Source of the DNA: Actinomyces radicidentis | GTDB taxonomy: Bacteria > Actinomycetota > Actinomycetes > Actinomycetales > Actinomycetaceae | Direction of reading: 5' to 3' | DNA length: 64,000 nucleotides | Assembly: GCF_001553565.1 (NCBI RefSeq) | Contig: NZ_CP014228.1 | Location: forward strand, 2,356,001-2,420,000 | Part shown: positions 38,479-47,371 of the stretch, piece by piece | How positions within the stretch are numbered: position 1 is the stretch's first letter | How the letters are laid out: each line of letters opens with the position of its first letter | Made by a program: the position numbers and the translations under genes | The notes under the pieces: generated by a model | Told to the model about the DNA's origin: nothing | Databases searched by the model: none | Seen by the model: the letters and a program-made list of their open reading frames with translations, nothing else

Positions 38479-39442
38479 GCCGCATCGCCGAGTCCCTCTA
38501 CTGGATCGGGCGCTACGTCCAGCGCGCCGAGGACACCTGCCGCCTCCTGGACGTCCACCTCCAGCTCATGGTCGAGGACCCGACGGCGGACCTCGAGGTC
38601 TCCGCCGCCTCGATCCTCGCCGTCCTCGGCCTGCCCGCCGAGGAGGAGTGCCTCACCACGCCCGGCCTCCTCGCCCGGCTCAAGGACGACCCCGACTGCC
38701 CGGGATCGGTCTCCGCCTCCCTGCGCAACGCCCGCGAGGCCGCCCGCCGCGTCCGCGAGACCGTCCCGCCCGAGGTCTGGGAGCCCCTTAACACGACCTG
38801 GAACGAGGTCCGCACCGGCTGCGTCGCACGCATGCGGCCCACGGCCTCCCTGACCCACCTGCGCCAGTCCTGCGCCGTCATCGCCTGCGTCGCCGACGAC
38901 ACGATGCGCCACGACGAGGGCTGGCAGCTCATGCTCCTGGGACGCAGCCTCGAGCAGGTCGACATGTCCGTCCGCCTGCTCATGTGGACCCTGCGCACGC
39001 AGGACGCCGCCAACGTCTGGTCCAACGCCCTGCGCGCCGCCGGCGCCATGCACGCCTTCCGCTGGGCCCGCGGCGCCACCACGGAGCCCGCCGAGGCCGC
39101 CCAGTTCCTCCTCATGGACCCGCTCCTCCCGCGCTCCGTCGTCCACTCCCTCGCCCAGGCGGAGGACGCCCTCGCGGCCCTCGACCCCGGCGGCTGGCCC
39201 GACGGCCCGCGCACCGCGGCCCAGCGCGCGCTCGGCCGCGCCCGCTCCGAGCTCGAGTTCCTCGCCCCCGACGAGGTGCTCACGGACCTGGCGGGCCGGC
39301 TCGAGGAGCTCCAGCTCGTGTGCGAGCGCGTGAGCGAGGCCGTCGCCGAGCGCTACTTCTCCGGCGCCGCCGCCCCGCGTGGAGCGAGGGCGCGGCGGAG
39401 GAGCCCGTCACGACCGCCCAGACGAAGGGAGCGCTCGCATGA
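38472..39442 (+). CDS. Alpha-E domain protein (DUF403), probable one-base frameshift near its end
   Basis: Alpha-E proteins are all-helical partners of circularly permuted ATP-grasp enzymes; their biochemical role is unknown. From the GTG at 38472 (CAGGAGG 8 nt upstream, overlapping the preceding stop) the protein reads [58 protein letters not shown] and [20 protein letters not shown] to [13 protein letters not shown]. The written frame then runs through Arg/Pro/His-rich noise to 39860. Adding one C in the run at 39373-39376 restores [21 protein letters not shown] and a stop at 39442 overlapping the next gene (ATGA), giving 323 residues, the normal family length. A sequencing error or a real frameshift are both possible. 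Confidence 0.8.
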
Positions 39443-40299
39443 CCACCACGCTGCGCGTCGTCCACACGACCGGCTACCGCTACGAGGGCCGTGCCACGGG
39501 CTCCATCAACGAGGCCCGGATGATCCCGCGCTCCGACGCCGAGCAGACGGTCCTGTCCTCGCGCATCGAGATCGCCCCGACGGCGTGGACCCACCGCTGG
39601 ACCGACTACTTCGGCACCGGGGTCGTCGCCTTCGAGATCCACGAGCCGCACGAGGAGATGCGCCTCGTCGCCACCTCCACCGTCGACGTGACCCGGCCGC
39701 CCGCCCAGGGCCCGGCCGCCGGCGAGGGGATCCACTGGGAGGAGCTCGGCACCGACGAGCTGCGCAGCCGGCTGGCCGAGTACCTCACCATGAGCCCGCT
39801 CGTCGAGCCGGCGGAGGGCCTGCGCGCCCTCGTCGCCTCCCACCGCGAGGGGGCCGCTGAGCCCCGCGAGCTCGTCGACGCCCTCGTCGCCGCCGTCACC
39901 GGGCACGTCGCCTACGTCCCGGGCTCCACCGACGTCACCACCCGCGCCGCCCAGGCCTGGGAGGTCGGCTCCGGCGTGTGCCAGGACCTCTCCCACGTCC
40001 TCATCGGCGCCCTGCGCGCCGCCGGTGTCCCGGCCCGCTACGTCTCCGGCTACCTCGGTCCGGGCCTCGCGAGCGCGCCGGTGGTCACGGTCGCGACGGG
40101 CCAGTCCCACGCCTGGGTCGAGGCCTGGCTGGGCCGCTGGGTGCCGCTGGACCCGACCAACCGGGCGCCCGTCCTCGAGGAGCACGTCGCCGTGGGCCAC
40201 GGCCGCGACTACGCCGACGTGGCCCCGCTGCGCGGGGTCTTCACGGGGGCGCCGGCGGAGTCGATGTTCGTCGACGTCGTCGTCACCCGGATGCGCTGA
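39439..40299 (+). CDS. Transglutaminase-like protein (plus-strand operon)
   Basis: The 286-residue protein has an N-terminal Bact_transglu_N domain (LRVVHTTGYRYEGRATGSIN, WTHRWTDYFGTGVVAFEIHE) and an intact core: Cys in AWEVGSGVCQDLSHVLIGAL, His in VATGQSHAWVEAWLG and Asp in WVPLDPTNRAPVLEEH, followed by GHGRDYADVAPLRGVF. It is the third gene of ATP-grasp - alpha-E - transglutaminase, the classic order of this system. Its ATG overlaps the expected (frame-restored) stop of alpha-E. It is the intact equivalent of the broken minus-strand gene at 35770-36382. Confidence 0.9.
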   Translation: MTTTLRVVHTTGYRYEGRATGSINEARMIPRSDAEQTVLSSRIEIAPTAWTHRWTDYFGTGVVAFEIHEPHEEMRLVATSTVDVTRPPAQGPAAGEGIHWEELGTDELRSRLAEYLTMSPLVEPAEGLRALVASHREGAAEPRELVDALVAAVTGHVAYVPGSTDVTTRAAQAWEVGSGVCQDLSHVLIGALRAAGVPARYVSGYLGPGLASAPVVTVATGQSHAWVEAWLGRWVPLDPTNRAPVLEEHVAVGHGRDYADVAPLRGVFTGAPAESMFVDVVVTRMR

Positions 40300-40318
40300 G
40301 CAGGCACGACGCGCCTAA

Positions 40319-40360
40319 ACGTGCACGCGGCGTCACGTAATCACGAACGTGCGTGCACGA
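40319..40360. promoter_or_regulatory. Inverted repeats upstream of the formate dehydrogenase operon
   Basis: CACGT (40334-40338) and ACGTG (40347-40351) flank 8 bp, and GTGCAC occurs on either side (40321-40326 and near 40354). This cluster of ACGTG/CACGT elements in a 212-bp gap is a plausible operator for the fdh genes. The regulator is unknown. Confidence 0.35.
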
Positions 40361-40511
40361 CCGCAGTGCGGGCGGACCCGGGGTTTCCCGCGGAACGGCG
40401 GGGAGTGGCGCGCCGTCGGTCCCGTACCGGCCCGCCGGGGGAGGGACGTCCTACCTTCGGCGTACCCGGGCCCTCCCGCCCGGGCCACCCCCAGCGCACC
40501 CGGAGGCACCC

Positions 40512-43500
40512 ATGGCGAAGCTGCCGACCCTGCTCGACTGGCCCGTCGTCCGACAGGTCACGAGCGGAGACTTCCTCGGACGCGGCAAGGCGGTCACCTC
40601 GCCCACCACCCGCGGCATCGAGGCGCGCACGGTCACCGCCGACCGCGTCGTGCGCTCCGTGTGCCCGTACTGCGCCGTCGGCTGCGGCCAGCTCATCTAC
40701 GTCAAGGACGAGAGGATCATCCAGATCGAGGGCGACCCCGAGTCCCCGATCAGCCGCGGACGCCTGTGCCCCAAGGGCTCCGCCTCCGAGCAGCTCGTCA
40801 ACTCGCCCACCCGCATCTCCACGGTCAGGTACCGCCGCCCCTACGCCACCGAGTGGGAGGACCTCGACCAGGACACCGCGATCGACATGATCGCGGACCG
40901 CTACATCGACACCCGCCGCCGCACCTGGGAGGAGTCCGACGGCGAGCACGAGGACCTCCACCGCACCCTGGGCATCGCCCACCTGGGCGGAGCAGCTCTC
41001 GACAATGAGGAGAACTACCTCATGAAGAAGCTGTACACCGCCTCCGGCGTCATCCAGGTGGAGAACCAGGCCCGCATCTGCCACTCAGCCACCGTCCCCG
41101 GCCTCACCGGCTCCTTCGGCCGCGGCGGCTCGACCCTGTCCCTCCAGGACATCGCCAACGCCGACCTCATCATCGTCGAGGGCTCCAACTTCGCCGAGGC
41201 CCACCCCGTCGGCTTCCAGTGGGTCACCGAGGCCAAGCTGCGCGGCGCCAAGCTCATCCACATCGACCCCCGCTTCTCCCGCACGAGCGCTCAGGCCGAC
41301 AAGCACATCCCGATCCGCACCGGCTCCGACATCGCCCTCCTCGGCGCCGTCATCAACAAGATCCTCACCGACGACCTCTGGTTCAAGGACTACGTCCTCA
41401 CCTTCACCAACGCGACCAGCGTCGTCTCCGAGCGCTTCGCCGACGCCGAGGACCTCGACGGCCTCTTCTCCGGCTACGAGGAGGACACCGGCACCTACGA
41501 CCTGTCCACGTGGGAGTACGAGGAGGCCGACGACGCCCCCGCCTCCGACGGCGACGGCGTCGGCGCGCCCGACCCCGGCAACGACCCGGGCGACGTCCCC
41601 GGCGCCAGCCACCACGAGTCCTTCGGCGCCGGCGGTCCCGCCCTCGCCCACTCGCGCATCAAGACCGACCCGACGCTGCAGAACCCGCGCTGCGTCCTCA
41701 ACCTCCTCAAGCGGCACTTCGCGCGCTACACGCCCGAGCTCGCCTCGGAGGTCTGCGGCATCACCCGCGAGGACTTCGACTACCTCGTCGACGCCATCGT
41801 CGAGAACTCCGGCCGCGAGCGCACGACCACCTTCTGCTACGCGCTCGGCTGGACCCAGCACACCGGCGGCGCCCAGATGATCCGCGCCGCCGGCATCCTC
41901 CAGCTCCTCATGGGCAACATGGGCCGCCCCGGCGGCGGCATCATGGGCCTGCGCGGCCACACCTCCATCCAGGGCTCCACCGACATCCCGACCCTCTTCC
42001 ACATCCTGCCCGGCTACCTGCCGATGCCGGTCGCCGGGAAGTCCGACGACCTCGAGCACTACCTCGCCGGGATCTCCTCGCGCGAGCAGAAGGGCAACTG
42101 GGCCGGCGCCGACGCCTACGTCGTCAGCCTCCTCAAGGCCTGGTGGGGCGAGACCGCCCAGCCCGACAACGAGTTCCACTTCGGGGACCTGCCCCGCCTC
42201 ACCGGCGCCCACGGCACCTACCAGACCGTCCTGCGCATGATGGACGGCGGCGTCGAGGGCTACTTCGTCCTCGGCCAGAACCCCGCCGTCGCCCAGGCCC
42301 ACGCCCGCATCCAGCGCAAGGCCCTGGCCGAGCTCAAGTGGCTCGTCGTGCGCGACCTGCGTGAGACCGAGACCTCGAACTTCTGGAAGGACGCCCCCGA
42401 GATCGAGACCGGCGAGCTCGTCACCGAGGAGATCGGCACCGAGGTCTTCCTCATGCCGGCCGCCTCCCACGCCGAGAAGTCCGGCACCTTCACCAACACC
42501 CACCGCCTGGTCCAGTGGCGCCACAAGGCCGCCCAGGCCCCCGGCGTCGGCATGAGCGACCTGCAGTTCTACTACCTGCTCGGCAAGCGCATCCAGGAGA
42601 AGCTCGCCGGCTCGACCGACCCGCGCGACCGCCTCCTGCTCGACATGACCTGGGACTACCCGACCGACGACGAGGGCGAGATCGTCCCCGAGTCCGTCCT
42701 CGCGGAGATCAACGGCTACTTCCTCGAGGGGGACGACAAGGGCCACACCCTGGGCGGCTACGCCGACCTCAAGGCCGACGGCTCGACGTCGTCGGGCTGC
42801 TGGCTCTACACGGGCGTCTACGCCGGCGACCACAACCGTGCCGCCGACCGCCCCGACCGCAAGGACCAGGACGGGCCGCTCGCCCACAACTGGGCCTGGG
42901 CGTGGCCGGCCAACAACCGCATCATGTACAACCGAGCCTCCGCCGACGCCGAGGGCCGCCCCTGGTCCGAGCGCAAGAAGCTCGTGTGGTGGGACGAGGA
43001 GGCCGGCCGCTGGACCGGCGACGACGTCCCCGACTTCCCGGCCACGAAGGCCCCCGGCTACGTCGCCCCCGAGGGCGTCCACGGCACCGCCGGCCTGTCC
43101 GGAACGGACGCCTTCACCGCCCAGGCGGACGGCAAGGCGTGGCTCTTCAGCCCCCGCGGGCTCGTCGACGGCCCCTTCCCGACGCACTACGAGCCGCAGG
43201 AGTCGCCGCTGGCGAACCCCCTGTACGACCTCCAGGCCAACCCGACCCGTGAGACCTTCACCCGCGAGGACAACCTCTTCGCCCCGTCGGCGGGCCAGCC
43301 GGGCGCCGAGGTCTACCCCTACGTGCTCACCACGTACCGCCTCACCGAGCACTACACGGCCGGCGGCATGACCCGCACGCTGCCCTACCTCGCCGAGCTC
43401 CAGCCCTCCATGTTCTGCGAGCTCGACAAGGAGCTCGCCGCGGCCAAGGGCCTCGAGAACGGCGGCTGGGCGACGATCGTCTCGCCGCGCGGCGTCATCG

Positions 43501-43865
43501 AGGCGCGCGTCCTGGTCACCGACCGCTTCACGCCGCTCACGGTCGGCGGGCGCACCATCCACCAGATCGGCATGCCCTTCCACTGGGGCAACGGGCGCAC
43601 CTCCATCACGAAGGGCGACTCCGCCAACGACCTGCTCGGCATCGTCCTCGACGCCAACACGCACATCCAGGACTCCAAGTCCCTCACCGTGGACGTCAGG
43701 CCGGGCCGCCGCCCCACCGGCGCGGCCCGCCTCGACCTCGTCCGCGAGTACCAGCAGCGCGCCGGCCTCGTCCCCGACACCGGGCAGGACGGGCTGAACA
43801 GCCTCACCACCGGTGGCGCCGAGCGCCTCGCCACCGCCGCCACCGAGTCCGGGAGCAGGGCATGA
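40512..43865 (+). CDS. fdhA: Formate dehydrogenase-N-type catalytic (alpha) subunit, cysteine form
   Basis: This molybdopterin oxidoreductase oxidises formate to CO2. The 1117-residue protein has the N-terminal 4Fe-4S site at C51, C54, C58 and C86 (SVCPYCAVGCGQ ... GRLCPKG), and Cys190 in QARICHSATVPG where E. coli FdnG has selenocysteine, so no UGA recoding is needed. Further motifs: GSNFAEAHPVGFQWV, GNMGRPGGGIMGLRGH and a C-terminal molybdopterin-dinucleotide binding domain (YVLTTYRLTEHYTAGGMTR). An acidic Asp/Gly/Pro-rich insert of about 45 residues lies near residues 340-385. GGAGG precedes the ATG. No twin-arginine signal is obvious (VVRQV, not RR), unlike periplasmic FdnG, so a cytoplasmic location is possible. 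Confidence 0.93.
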   Translation: MAKLPTLLDWPVVRQVTSGDFLGRGKAVTSPTTRGIEARTVTADRVVRSVCPYCAVGCGQLIYVKDERIIQIEGDPESPISRGRLCPKGSASEQLVNSPTRISTVRYRRPYATEWEDLDQDTAIDMIADRYIDTRRRTWEESDGEHEDLHRTLGIAHLGGAALDNEENYLMKKLYTASGVIQVENQARICHSATVPGLTGSFGRGGSTLSLQDIANADLIIVEGSNFAEAHPVGFQWVTEAKLRGAKLIHIDPRFSRTSAQADKHIPIRTGSDIALLGAVINKILTDDLWFKDYVLTFTNATSVVSERFADAEDLDGLFSGYEEDTGTYDLSTWEYEEADDAPASDGDGVGAPDPGNDPGDVPGASHHESFGAGGPALAHSRIKTDPTLQNPRCVLNLLKRHFARYTPELASEVCGITREDFDYLVDAIVENSGRERTTTFCYALGWTQHTGGAQMIRAAGILQLLMGNMGRPGGGIMGLRGHTSIQGSTDIPTLFHILPGYLPMPVAGKSDDLEHYLAGISSREQKGNWAGADAYVVSLLKAWWGETAQPDNEFHFGDLPRLTGAHGTYQTVLRMMDGGVEGYFVLGQNPAVAQAHARIQRKALAELKWLVVRDLRETETSNFWKDAPEIETGELVTEEIGTEVFLMPAASHAEKSGTFTNTHRLVQWRHKAAQAPGVGMSDLQFYYLLGKRIQEKLAGSTDPRDRLLLDMTWDYPTDDEGEIVPESVLAEINGYFLEGDDKGHTLGGYADLKADGSTSSGCWLYTGVYAGDHNRAADRPDRKDQDGPLAHNWAWAWPANNRIMYNRASADAEGRPWSERKKLVWWDEEAGRWTGDDVPDFPATKAPGYVAPEGVHGTAGLSGTDAFTAQADGKAWLFSPRGLVDGPFPTHYEPQESPLANPLYDLQANPTRETFTREDNLFAPSAGQPGAEVYPYVLTTYRLTEHYTAGGMTRTLPYLAELQPSMFCELDKELAAAKGLENGGWATIVSPRGVIEARVLVTDRFTPLTVGGRTIHQIGMPFHWGNGRTSITKGDSANDLLGIVLDANTHIQDSKSLTVDVRPGRRPTGAARLDLVREYQQRAGLVPDTGQDGLNSLTTGGAERLATAATESGSRA

Positions 43866-44935
43866 GCATCTTCAAGAACCAGCTGAGCGGCCCCACCGAC
43901 CCGCTCCACGACGCGAACTACGGCGTCGAGACCAAGCGCAAGGGCTTCTTCACCGACACCTCCGTCTGCATCGGCTGCAAGGCCTGCGAGGTGGCCTGCA
44001 AGGAGTGGAACCGCGTCCCGGCCCGGCAGGAGCACGAGCACGGCAACACCTTCTCCGGCAACTCCTTCGACAACAGCTACCACCTGGGCGCCAACCAGTG
44101 GCGCCACGTCGCCTTCGTCGAGCAGACCGGCGAGCAGATCGCCGCGGCCCGCCGCTCCGGCGTCGTCGCCCTCGGCATGCCGAGCGTCCGCAAGCCCGGC
44201 GAGGGCCTCGCCGGCGGCACCGACGGCGCCGCTGCCCCGACCAGGACGGCGCTCGCCGACCCGGCCGACCCCACGGCCCCGGGCTCCGGGCTCGCCGAGG
44301 GCGACCCGCAGGGCCTGCCCGCCGTGCGCTGGCTCATGAGCTCGGACGTGTGCAAGCACTGCACCCACGCCGCCTGCCTCGACGTGTGCCCCACCGGCGC
44401 GCTCTTCCGCTCCGAGTTCGGCTCCGTCGTCGTCCAGCCCGACGTCTGCAACGGCTGCGGCTACTGCGTCGCCGCCTGCCCGTTCGGCGTCATCGACCGC
44501 CGCGAGAAGGGCACCATCACCATCGGCGACGTCTCCACCCCGATCCCCAACGGGGGCGTCGCCCAGAAGTGCACCCTGTGCTACGACCGCCTCAAGGACG
44601 GACAGAAGCCCGCCTGCGCCAAGAACTGCCCGACCGAGTCCATCCACTTCGGTGACCACGACGAGATGGTCCGCATGGCCCGCGAGCGCCTCGCCGAGCT
44701 CCACGCCCAGGGGCACACCGAGGCCCGCCTCTACGGCGCCAACCCCGACGACGGCGTCGGCGGCACCGGCAGCGTCTTCCTCCTCATGGACGAGCCGGAG
44801 GCCTACGGCCTCCCGCCGGACCCCGAGGTCACCACTGCCGACATCGCCTCGATGTTCACCCACGCGGGCGTCGCCGGCACCGCCATGATCGCCACCGCCC
44901 TCGGCATGTTCGTCCTCAACGGGAGGCAGAAGTGA
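43862..44935 (+). CDS. fdhB: Formate dehydrogenase iron-sulfur (beta) subunit
   Basis: FdhB passes electrons from the catalytic subunit to the membrane subunit through 4Fe-4S clusters. The 357-residue protein has four cysteine clusters: VCIGCKACEVACKEWNR, VCKHCTHAACLDVCPTG, VCNGCGYCVAACPFGVIDRR, and KCTLCYDRLKDGQKPACAKN followed by C-P-T-E. A Gly/Pro-rich insert separates the first two. The C-terminus has a hydrophobic helix (VAGTAMIATALGMFVLNG) that could anchor it to the membrane. ATG overlaps the fdhA stop (ATGA) and the gene overlaps nrfD (GTGA). Confidence 0.94.
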   Translation: MSIFKNQLSGPTDPLHDANYGVETKRKGFFTDTSVCIGCKACEVACKEWNRVPARQEHEHGNTFSGNSFDNSYHLGANQWRHVAFVEQTGEQIAAARRSGVVALGMPSVRKPGEGLAGGTDGAAAPTRTALADPADPTAPGSGLAEGDPQGLPAVRWLMSSDVCKHCTHAACLDVCPTGALFRSEFGSVVVQPDVCNGCGYCVAACPFGVIDRREKGTITIGDVSTPIPNGGVAQKCTLCYDRLKDGQKPACAKNCPTESIHFGDHDEMVRMARERLAELHAQGHTEARLYGANPDDGVGGTGSVFLLMDEPEAYGLPPDPEVTTADIASMFTHAGVAGTAMIATALGMFVLNGRQK

Positions 44936-46017
44936 CCGTCACCGCCTTCGACTCCGTCCGCCCGCCCGAGCCGCCCCGCGACGGGCGGCGCCGTCGCCGT
45001 CGTCGTGACGGTGCGCCCCGCACCGGTCCGGACTGGATGGTCCCCGCCGCCGAGTTCACCTCCTACTACGGGCAGAACATCGTCAAGCCGGCCCCGTGGG
45101 AGGAGGCCATCGCCATCTACCTGTGGGCCGGCGGCATGGCCGCGGGCTCCGGGCTCGTTGGCGCCGGCGCGGACATCACGCACCGCCACGTCCTGCGCCG
45201 CAACGCGCGCATCGCCGGACTCATCAGCCTCGGCGTGGGCGGCACCGCCCTCGTCGTCGACCTGGGCCGCCCCGAGCGCTTCCTCAACATGATGCGCACC
45301 GCCAAGCTCACCAGCCCCATGAGCGTCGGCTCCTGGATCCTCGTCGGCTTCTCCGGCTTCACCGGGGGCGCGGCCGCCCTCGAGATCGTCCAGCCCTTCC
45401 TGCCGCGCGAGTCCTGGTGGCGCGAGCTCGTCGACGTCGCCAGCATCTTCGCCTCCGCCGGCGCCGCCTTCTTCGCCCCGCCGCTGGCCGCCTACACGGC
45501 CGTCCTCTTCTCCGACACGGCGACGCCCCTGTGGCACCAGGCCTACCGCGAGATGCCCTTCCTCTTCGTCTCGTCCGGGCAGGGGGCCGGCTGCGGCCTC
45601 AACATGATCCTCGGCTCCTCCGACGAGATGCGGCCCGTCCACCAGCTCGCCTCCGTCGCCGCCGCCTGCGACCTCGCCGCCGACGCCGCCATGGAACGCC
45701 GCCTCGGCGAGGAGGGCCAGCCCCTCCACGAGGGTCGCGCCGGTCGCCTCCACAAGGCCGCCAAGGTCCTCACCGCCGTCGGCGGCGTCACCGCCGCCCT
45801 CGCCGGACGCAACCGGGCCCTCAACGTCCTGGCCGGAGCGTCCCTCGTGGCCGGCTCCGCCTGCACCCGCTTCTCGATCTACTACGCCGGCCTGGAGAGC
45901 GCGAAGGACCCGGTCTACACGGTCCGCCCGCAGCGCCGCCGCTTCGCCGAGAAGCTCGCCCAGGGCCGCTCCGTCACCGAGCCCGGCGGCGAGTGGCCCG
46001 AGTACTCCATCCGCTGA
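44932..46017 (+). CDS. nrfD: NrfD/PsrC-family membrane subunit of the formate dehydrogenase
   Basis: NrfD-type proteins are heme-free quinone-interacting membrane subunits. The 361-residue protein begins with a basic segment (DGRRRRRRRDG), then FTSYYGQNIVKPAPWEEAIA and multiple helices: IYLWAGGMAAGSGLVGAGAD, IAGLISLGVGGTALVVDLGR, MSVGSWILVGFSGFTGGAAA and later ones. P-E-R-F-L-N-M after the second helix is typical. GTG start overlapping fdhB (GTGA). It would link formate oxidation to the menaquinone pool, in place of the cytochrome b gamma subunit of E. coli Fdh-N. Confidence 0.9.
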   Translation: MTVTAFDSVRPPEPPRDGRRRRRRRDGAPRTGPDWMVPAAEFTSYYGQNIVKPAPWEEAIAIYLWAGGMAAGSGLVGAGADITHRHVLRRNARIAGLISLGVGGTALVVDLGRPERFLNMMRTAKLTSPMSVGSWILVGFSGFTGGAAALEIVQPFLPRESWWRELVDVASIFASAGAAFFAPPLAAYTAVLFSDTATPLWHQAYREMPFLFVSSGQGAGCGLNMILGSSDEMRPVHQLASVAAACDLAADAAMERRLGEEGQPLHEGRAGRLHKAAKVLTAVGGVTAALAGRNRALNVLAGASLVAGSACTRFSIYYAGLESAKDPVYTVRPQRRRFAEKLAQGRSVTEPGGEWPEYSIR

Positions 46018-46018
46018 C

Positions 46019-46043
46019 CCGTCCGGCGGCCGGGTCCGGACGG
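46019..46043 (+). terminator. Hairpin just after nrfD
   Basis: CCGTCCGG (46019-46026) and CCGGACGG (46036-46043) pair perfectly across a 9-nt loop, starting 2 nt after the nrfD stop. It may end or attenuate fdhA-fdhB-nrfD before DUF6457-fdhD. Confidence 0.4.
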
Positions 46044-46163
46044 TCCGGTCGTCGGCGGGAGCGGCCGACCTGCTGAGGGCTGCTGACCTACCGCTCCGCC
46101 ACGGCTGGAGCCACCGCACCACGCACCACTATGACCGCCCCGGCCGGGGCACCGAGGAGAACC

Positions 46164-46526
46164 ATGCAGAAGCACGTCGACGACCCTGAGACCACGCGCC
46201 GCACGCAGGCCTTCGCCGACCTCCTGTGCGCCGAGCTCGGGATCGACCGCGCGCTCGCCGAGGCCGTCACCTCCCCGGTCCTCGCCACGGTCGGGCAGGT
46301 CGCGCACGGCTCCGCGCGTCCCGCCGGCGCCCTGTCCGCGTTCCTCGCGGGCGTCGCCCTCGGACGCGAGGCGGGCTCCTCCGGGCAGGACGCTCCGAGC
46401 GAGGAGCAGGTCCGCGCCACGCTCACCCGCGTGCGCGAGACCGTCCGCCGCTTCGAGGAGCAGGAGGCCGGTGCCGGTGACGCCGGTGCTGCTGATCCGA
46501 ACGAGCCGGGGGAGCCGCGCGCATGA
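46164..46526 (+). CDS. DUF6457-family small protein
   Basis: The 120-residue helical protein contains RTQAFADLLCAELGIDRALA, TVGQVAHGSARPAGALSAFL and AGVALGREAG. These match a small domain found in actinobacteria next to fdhD or fused to MobA-type molybdopterin guanylyltransferases, which suggests a part in molybdenum-cofactor use. The ATG at 46164 has GAGGAG 4 nt upstream; an in-frame ATG at 46131 lacks one. The last 35 residues are acidic and low-complexity. It overlaps fdhD (ATGA). Confidence 0.75.
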   Translation: MQKHVDDPETTRRTQAFADLLCAELGIDRALAEAVTSPVLATVGQVAHGSARPAGALSAFLAGVALGREAGSSGQDAPSEEQVRATLTRVRETVRRFEEQEAGAGDAGAADPNEPGEPRA

Positions 46527-47371
46527 GCCGCATCACCGCGCGTCGCCGCATCACCGCCGTCGACGCCTCCCACCCCGGCGGCGTCGGCCGCGTCGACACC
46601 GTCGCGATGGAGGAGCCCCTCGAGATCCGCCTCGGCGGGGCGCCCTACACCGTCACGATGCGCACCCCCGGCCACGACGTCGAGCTCGCCCAGGGACTGC
46701 TGGGCGCCGAGGGCATCATCACCCGCCTCGAGGACGTCGCCACCGCGCGCTACTGCGCGGGCTCCGTCATGGACGACGAGACCGGCCAGCCCGCCAACAC
46801 CTACAACGTCCTCGACATCCGGCTCGCGCCCGGGGTCATCGTCCCCGAGGGGCGCGTGCGCCGCGCGGTCACCTCCTCGGCCTGCGGCGTGTGCGGCACC
46901 GAGTCCATCGACCTCCTGCGGACCCAGGCCCGCTTCGACATCGCCGCCGACGACGTGCGCGTGCGCGCCGAGACCCTGCTCGCCATGCCCGACGCCCTGC
47001 GCGAGGCCCAGAAGGTCTTCTCCTCCACCGGCGGCCTGCACGGCGTCGCCCTGTTCACCGCCGAGGGCGAGATGCTCGTGGCCCGAGAGGACGTCGGCCG
47101 GCACAACGCCACCGACAAGGTCATCGGCTGGGCCATGCAGCACGGCCGCTACCCGGCCTCCGGCAGCGTCCTGTTCGTCTCCGGGCGCACGAGCTTCGAG
47201 CTCGCGCAGAAGGCCGCCATGGCCGGCGTCCCCGTCCTCGCCGGCATCAGCGCGCCCTCGAGCCTGGCCGTCGACGTCGCCGAGGAGCTCGGCATCACGC
47301 TGGCCGGCTTCGTGCGGGGCGACCGCATGAACCTCTACACCCACCCCGAGCGCATCGTCCTGGAGGGCTGA
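46523..47371 (+). CDS. fdhD: Formate dehydrogenase accessory sulfurtransferase FdhD
   Basis: FdhD moves sulfur from a cysteine desulfurase to the molybdenum centre of formate dehydrogenase, which needs it for activity. The 282-residue protein has the active-site motif SSACGVCGTESIDL (C-x2-C), MEEPLEIRLGG, GRHNATDKVIGWA and LFVSGRTSFELAQKAAMAGV. It follows the fdhA-fdhB-nrfD operon, overlapping the DUF6457 gene (ATGA), so maturation and structural genes are together. No mobA or moe genes are in the window. Confidence 0.95.
   Translation: MSRITARRRITAVDASHPGGVGRVDTVAMEEPLEIRLGGAPYTVTMRTPGHDVELAQGLLGAEGIITRLEDVATARYCAGSVMDDETGQPANTYNVLDIRLAPGVIVPEGRVRRAVTSSACGVCGTESIDLLRTQARFDIAADDVRVRAETLLAMPDALREAQKVFSSTGGLHGVALFTAEGEMLVAREDVGRHNATDKVIGWAMQHGRYPASGSVLFVSGRTSFELAQKAAMAGVPVLAGISAPSSLAVDVAEELGITLAGFVRGDRMNLYTHPERIVLEG

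Noticed and set aside
41079..41084. Selenocysteine (UGA) in the formate dehydrogenase
   Set aside because: The active-site codon at residue 190 is TGC (Cys). No in-frame TGA occurs.
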